Shown piece by piece: positions 58,844 through 64,000 of a stretch of DNA of 64,000 bases. The stretch covers positions 868,001-932,000 of the forward strand of contig JAHLEZ010000015.1 in NCBI GenBank assembly GCA_020726505.1, written 5' to 3'. This stretch comes from Leptodontidium sp. MPI-SDFR-AT-0119 (lineage: Eukaryota; Ascomycota; Leotiomycetes; Helotiales; Leptodontidiaceae). The first letter of the stretch is position 1. The number at the start of each line of letters is the position of its first letter. The position numbers were made by a program, and so were the translations under genes. The notes beneath the pieces were generated by a model. The model ran no database searches. It was not told the DNA's origin and saw only the letters and a list, made by a program, of their open reading frames with translations.

Positions 58844-60343
58844 CTACTGTATATGAACCTCAACCGAGTCCATATCACCCAATTCCGTATCCTCTATCTT
58901 CTCCTCAGGATCAAGTTTGTCTCCGTCGAAATGAAGAGTGATCTCCTTGTGGTCTGGAACCTTCATTGCCAACTGGAAAGCATCTATAATCTTCTGAATA
59001 GTGGTGCTTGCTTTGACCTGAAGCTTATAGTCTGGGAAATCTCGAGACTTCATGAACAACCTCGTCCGTGGGACTGGTGCTGCTTCCACGACCGGCTCAT
59101 CTTCACTATGGTCCCGTTCTCCCCTTTGCTTTGCCTCATGCCCCTTCTTCCACGCTTCGAAGGTGTCTTGTGTCCACGCCTCTAAGTGTACTTTCCCACC
59201 GTCAAAGCTGTCCATCGACAGCTTCCCTCCCCCATCAACGCAACCACTACAGTCCGACCAGTCAAATAACCGATTGCCTTTCCACGTAAAGAAGATCGTG
59301 TCTTTCATCTCTGGGGACATTTTCTGATCACCGAACACTTGCTTGTCACACCAAGCCCATCGCACTTCCCTTAGCTTTCCACACAACTTCCTCTTCACGG
59401 CCAGAGGTTTGGAGCCTTGTATCTTGGACGTGATGAGTATATCGATGATTGGATCTAAATTTTTCGTCAAGACTTCTGTTTCGAACACATCATCACTATC
59501 TAGATCGCCATGGTTTTGCTTTGCAAAGGCTTCCTGCGCGGCTAACTTCTGCGCAGCTTGTTTTCTTGCTCGTTCTTTTGCTGCTGCAACCAGCTCGGGA
59601 AACTCCTCGTCTGAATATTCAGGTTCCTCTTCGACGGGGCGAGGCCGAACTACCCTTGGCGCAATTGCGAAATCGTTGTCATCATCGTCCACTGATATTG
59701 GCTGATTGGCGATTTTCCTAACGGGCAACTTGGTGGGTGACTTCTCTATCTCCTCCTCGCTCGTGCTTGCGTCGTCGCCATCACTATCGCTCAATGAAAT
59801 ATAGCCTTTCACTATATTGTTCTGCTTTGGAGACGCGGACTTGCGCGCACTTAATTCTTTGGAGTATCTCGCGGAAAGCGAAGTTGGCGAGCCTCGATTT
59901 TGGTATCTCCCCAGAGACGAATGCGCCGAGTCCCTATGATCTATTTAGAGCCCATGAACTCAACCAAAACTCCAAGAAACTAACCTGCGACTTTCACTCA
60001 TTCCAACATCGTGGTTTACAGCATTGTCGTCAGACGAATACCCGTCTTTCTGCTCTGACACCCTCCTCCTCTTCTCTCCACTCGGGCTTCCATCCTGCAC
60101 CTCCGCACTCGCCGAAGACCTCTTCCTCTCTAGCTTTACTAGTTTCTTCTGTCGTCTGCGCTCTTCCTCTGCGCGCTGTGTATGGTATACATCTTTCGCG
60201 CGGCTGAAGAAGTCCACCGGCTCGTCACTTTCGGGGATCTTTGCCGTGATCTTTTTGGCGAAAAGCGATCTTTTGACTTTGGGCGGAGGTGGAGGCGGAG
60301 CTGGCGCTTCCTCAGCAGAGAGGTCACCGAAATCGTCGTCCAT
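58844..60343 (-). CDS. Rad60/Esc2/NIP45-like SUMO-like-domain protein
   Basis: Model: complement of 58844-59933 and 59985-60343, 482 aa. The first exon has an acidic start (MDDDFGDLSAEEAP), a Pro run and a basic KVKRSLFAKKITAK, then KRKRSS-like nuclear signals. The middle contains acidic SDSDGDDASTSEEEIEK, which resembles SUMO-interacting motifs, and a first degenerate ubiquitin-like domain around residues 250-345. The C-terminus (RTRLFMKSRDFPDYKLQVKA to GDMDSVEVHIQ) is the Rad60-SLD fold. Such proteins mimic SUMO, bind Ubc9 and support Smc5/6-dependent DNA repair in the nucleus. The intron (donor GTTAGT) must use the second acceptor, CATAG, because the first leads to a stop. The start could be 60448. 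Confidence 0.88.
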
Positions 60344-60661
60344 AGCTTCGGCAAGTTGCGTTGTTGTGAAGAGATTGTGAAAGTAGTTGTCGCGGAGTGA
60401 CGTGGGGACGCGACGAGGCTCGGAGGACCGCGCGCTAGTGGTTTTCACAGCTCAATCTCAAGTGTAGGTACAATCTGACTTCTGGAAACTCCAGTCACCG
60501 TCGAAAAGTTCGCAAACTGCAATATTCACCTTAAGGTCGAACCTTTTACTCTACCACAAATCCCAAAACCCAAAACCGTCTTCTTTGCGACTCGGACCGA
60601 TTTGTACAGCTCTTTGTCGCAACTTCAACCCCGCCTCGAGATATCAAACCCGCAGATCAAC
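60344..60661. promoter_or_regulatory. Shared divergent promoter of the Rad60-like gene and LSM6
   Basis: Only 318 bases (213 if the upstream start at 60448 is used) part the start codons of two genes transcribed away from each other. Both promoters must lie here. No TATA box is obvious, as usual for housekeeping genes. Confidence 0.7.
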
Positions 60662-61017
60662 ATGGAGAATGGCACTGTGACCCAAGGCGAGGGCAAGGAC
60701 CCTTCAGGATTCTTGAGCGAAATCATTGGTAGCTCGGTCACCGTCAAGCTGAACAGCGGAGTTGTCTACAAGGGTACACGTTGGGACCCCTCCATTCGAG
60801 TCCTACCTGCTAATATTGGTATTAGGAGAGCTGCAGAGCATTGATGGATACATGAACCTGGCCCTGGAGAAATGCGAGGAGCATGTTGATGGTGTGAAAA
60901 GGAGAAGCTATGGAGATGCTTTTGTCCGGGGGAACAATGGTTGGCATTTCCTACCTGTAGTGTGAGGGAAGTTTGCTAACAACATATGCTGCAGTCATGT
61001 ACATCTCTGCGGATTGA
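60662..61017 (+). CDS. LSM6: U6 snRNA-associated Sm-like protein LSm6
   Basis: Model: 60662-60773, 60826-60939, 60995-61017, 82 aa. LSm6 is part of the LSm2-8 ring on U6 snRNA in splicing and the LSm1-7 ring in cytoplasmic mRNA decay. Sm1 motif: FLSEIIGSSVTVKLNSGVVYKG, then ELQSIDGYMNLALEKCEE; Sm2 motif: DAFVRGNNVMYISAD, ending directly at the stop. The final exon is 23 nt. The donor of intron 1 (GTACAC) and of intron 2 (GTTGGC) are weaker than usual, but both acceptors and the protein match are clear. Length equals the usual family size. Confidence 0.96.
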
Positions 61018-61196
61018 ACGAAGATACCTGGGCAACGAAGGAAGCATGCATGGAATGGGAGTTATAGGGCCACCAAGGCATCGGCAAGGCGTTGGGAGAA
61101 CAATGAAAGCTATGAGGAAATGAATCCTGCCCACAAGGAAGAGGCGATTGGTATTGAGCAATGGCTACGTTGCTAGACAGAGCCCATTGCAGATGC

Positions 61197-62227
61197 TCAG
61201 ATCCTTGAGGTCCAAGCAAGAAAAGTAATTCCATGTAATGCCACCTCACCCTTCTCATTCCTCTCTCCATGCTCCTTCAAAGCAGCCAAAACCTCCTGGT
61301 GAAAGCACTCCCTCCTCTCCTCGGTCAGATTCGCAATTTGAGACAAAGTGCTGAATCTAGCCCAAATGTTCTCACCACTAAGCCAGACAATCCACTTGAC
61401 AGATTCCTCCCCAAGTGGAAGAGAGAAATATGGAAAATTGTGGGTGAAAGTATCCTTCAGTGCCTGTAGTGGGGTGGTGTCCTGCTGCTGCTCAAAAACT
61501 TCTTTCCATTTCATGTCTCTGAATCTCGCGTGCCCATCTCCCAAGGTAGCGATGATATCCTTCATCTTCTGCTCCCATTTAGTAGTTGCGGTATGATCTT
61601 TGGGTGCATTGTCTAGCAAGTCAGCATCTCTCCACACAAGTCTAAAGTCAACTTACAGTCCTCAATATTCCAAATCATGCCAAACGTAGCACCAGGTCTC
61701 AAAACCCGATGAATCTCCTTCAAAGAACTCTCTGTGGCAAACCTAGTACAGTGAGTACCGGCCGAAACTGCCAGAAATCCTCCCAGACAACATACCAATG
61801 AAAAGCCTAAGCACCATAGCATTAGCGGAAGTCCAAAGCTTCTCTAAATACAACTCTAAAAGACAAATACCTGCGCAGCAATAACAGCATCTCCCCAATC
61901 CTCCTCAATAGGCATATTCCCAGCGTCCCCATCCTCAACTCTCACTTTATCCCCTAGACCCTTCTTCACAAGGACCTCTCTCATCCCTGCATGGGGCTCA
62001 ACACCAATAATGTCAAACTGCTCTAGTCTCGCAGCTAAGAGCTCCGTAAACTTCCCAGTTCCACATGCCAGATCAACTATTTTAGCATTTTGTGCTCCGG
62101 CAACACCCAAGTGAGTGAGCAGTTTGTCAACGGCCTCTGGAGGGTAGGAGGGCCGGTTTAGATCGTATGCGGCGGCATTAGAGAACCCAGTGGCTGCTCT
62201 GGTGTCGAGAGTGAAAGGAGTCGTCAT
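61197..62227 (-). CDS. SAM-dependent methyltransferase (type 11/25 fold)
   Basis: Model: complement of 61197-61612, 61657-61742, 61796-61806, 61871-62227, 289 aa. AKIVDLACGTGKFTELLA near residue 50 is the SAM-binding motif I, IIGVEPHAGM motif II, and the AAQAFHWF segment motif IV region. EIHRVLRPGATFGMIWNIED is the motif VI strand and helix. The AQAFHWF stretch is split over three exons, including one of 11 nt, so the small exon is needed to restore a conserved motif. Such class I enzymes are common in fungi (for example trans-aconitate-methyltransferase-like) and the substrate is unknown. No targeting signal is visible. Confidence 0.93.
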
Positions 62228-62567
62228 TGTGAGAGGATAGATAGAGCTTTGTTTTTGTTCCGCTGTGTTGACAACTTGGACTGTGAAAAGGTGTTATTTG
62301 GAGTTGATATCGTGGGTACGTCATGCATCACTAGGTACTGCGAAATCGGCAGGAGCAAGAAAAGCACTTGCTCTGTAGCCGAAGGAATTGTCAAGGAATT
62401 GTTCAGATAGAGATAGGAACATGGACATATCAACACCACGGCAATTAGATATTATATTTTGAAGTAGTTTGACAACGTATATGTACATGCTTCAGTTGCC
62501 AAACATCAGACAAAATCATGGCTAAGTTCTGCAATCTCGAAAAGAATATCGCCCTATTAAAATCTAA
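62228..62567. other. Intergenic, no gene seen
   Basis: 340 bases between the methyltransferase start and the STT4 stop, both on the minus strand. It holds the methyltransferase promoter and the STT4 3' end. No gene seen. Confidence 0.5.
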
Positions 62568-64000
62568 CTAGTATGGAATACCATTGGTCATGAGTTGAAA
62601 TTGGTCGTAAACTATCACAAAATGGTTAGCTAATTTATTCGAAATAGTATGAAGATAATGTATGACTTACCTCCAGTTGAATAACTAGAATAGCTCTTCT
62701 TGATCAACCCCTTCATGAAATCGGCCGCCTCCCTCTCGCTTTTCTCCAACACAAAGCGATCCTTGAAATTTTGAATGGTTTCTGGTTTGAAGCACGGCAG
62801 CCCAGAGTCCATCATCAAAAGGACCAGCTGTGACAGTTTCTCTGCATATGGTCGGGATGCGAGGAAAGCCTTCACGGTGAGCTCCTCGAACCACTTGAAT
62901 GCCTGATGATCTGTACGTCCGCCCATAACAGCCATCATCTCAGAAGTGAGCTTGAAAGGAGCTCTCTCGAACTTGACACCACCAGGAGCAATATCGAAGC
63001 AGAAGCCAAAATCAATGTGGAGAATATGTCCAGCATCGTCGATCATGATGTTGCCGTTGTGACGATCCTTGAACTGGAGCAAGAATGAGATGAGCGAGTA
63101 AGCAGCCATGCTCTTAACGAAATTGCTTCTTGCTTCTTGGAAGCGCAGCGAATCCTCGTTGCCATATTTCGAGACGAAATAGTCATATAGGCCGTTGACA
63201 GCCTCTCGTCCAACCATATCACGGGAGATGGAGTTTGGCAGGACGTCGATGACACCACAACCTGGAGCGGTCGCAGTGACCCTATATGGGAACACATACA
63301 CATCAAGGCCAACATCATGGAAAATACCTCTGAAAGCCGCAATCATCTGGAGAGCCAATACATCTTGCCGGCAGTCGTCTCCGACTTTGAAGATGGCGGA
63401 TTGCCAGACTTCGATCGTATTATCGGTGGGAACCGATGCTGTCTTGTTGGTTTCTTCCAGCATGCCATCAGTGCCTTCCATATCCCCTTTGTTCTTCTTG
63501 ATGCGGAAAGTCGCCATGTAAGGAGCTTTAGCATGACTTTGAAGAGGTTTGCCGGATTTTCGATCGATCCCAATCACGACACCATCAGGGTTACTCGGCA
63601 AGTACACTCCAACCTCAACCTTGATCTTCCGCAGTTCCTCCTCGATCTTCTGCTTCTTCTCGGGCTTTGGTCGTTTGATGAATGGCTTGAGTTTGCCGGA
63701 GATGCTTGTAACTTCGTCGAAGAACATGAACTCCCGTTCGTAAAAGGTTTTATCCACACCCGAGAATCCGTCTATCATGCGAGTCATAACCTTGTCTAGT
63801 GTTGGCTTCACTGCATCGGGGATCGTAGAATCCTCGTCCTTGTAAGCGTTTGCCTGCATGTTCCAGATAATCTGGTGAGCGAAAAGCTGGGAGAATTTGG
63901 CTGTCTCGATGATATATCGTTCAACATAACCGAGAGCATCGTAGCGAAGAGCCTGCACAATCTGCGGTACGTAGAAGAATGTCACGTCCACTGAGTGGCT
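62568..64000 (-). CDS. STT4: Phosphatidylinositol 4-kinase STT4 (PI4K alpha), C-terminal part
   Basis: Model: complement of 62568-62611 and 62671-64000, continuing past the right edge; 457 codons visible. VDVTFFYVPQIVQALRYD and LGYVERYIIETAK belong to the lipid-kinase accessory (PIK) helical domain. In the kinase domain, IFKVGDDCRQDVLALQMI is the start of the N-lobe/C-lobe hinge, FKDRHNGNIMIDD the catalytic loop and ILHIDFGFCFDIAPGGV the DFG-like activation segment. The final exon adds VYDQFQLMTNGIPY and stop, the invariant end of this group. STT4 makes PI4P at the plasma membrane, needed for actin and cell wall integrity. The last intron is GTAAGT to GTGATAG. The rest of this very large protein (about 1900 residues) lies outside. 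Confidence 0.97.

Overview
The window reads as nuclear DNA of a filamentous ascomycete (Pezizomycotina). Most genes carry several short (about 47-110 nt) GT-AG introns with CTAAC/CTAAT-like branch points close to the acceptor. The gene content is fungal: alternative oxidase, Zn2Cys6 regulator, GH71 mutanase, PL26-type rhamnogalacturonan lyase, vacuolar GH38 mannosidase, a Caf120-like PH protein. A Leotiomycete is my tentative guess from the general character of the proteins; no marker in the window settles it. Genes alternate strands and I see no operon-like arrangement and no secondary-metabolite cluster.

Layout. 0-6 kb: end of a Cys/Met PLP enzyme, a Zn2Cys6 regulator (minus) with a possible decayed regulator remnant beside it, an alpha/beta hydrolase and an NmrA/isoflavone-reductase-like oxidoreductase. 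6-16 kb: a disordered Ser/Pro-rich protein, secreted GH71 alpha-1,3-glucanase, alpha-mannosidase and beta-carbonic anhydrase. 16-24 kb: a Nudix CoA-diphosphatase-like gene, a GFA/CENP-V zinc protein, two small unknown genes and the alternative oxidase. 24-32 kb: PL26 lyase converging on a DUF726 membrane hydrolase. 32-44 kb: UTP23, a PTC7-type phosphatase, a large Caf120/Skg3-like PH protein and a single-pass membrane sensor-like protein. 44-56 kb: lumazine synthase, a large disordered protein, a long gene-poor stretch, and a CDF metal transporter with a probable GC-AG intron. 56-64 kb: a multi-exon gene of an uncharacterised fungal family that looks inactivated, a Rad60/Esc2-like SUMO-domain protein head-to-head with LSM6, a methyltransferase with an 11-nt exon, and the C-terminal part of the PI 4-kinase STT4 running off the right edge.

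Most genes are housekeeping: RNA processing (UTP23, LSM6), phosphoinositide signalling, riboflavin synthesis, respiration, metal transport and genome stability. Two secreted carbohydrate-active enzymes (GH71, PL26) suit a plant-associated or saprobic life. I found no clear new multi-gene system. The observations most worth checking are the broken gene at 56.1-58.1 kb, the GC-AG intron, the micro-exons and the possible regulator remnant at 2.3-2.7 kb. Exon borders were placed by hand from splice motifs and reading phase, and each multi-exon model given closes to an exact multiple of three. No alignment or database search was run.
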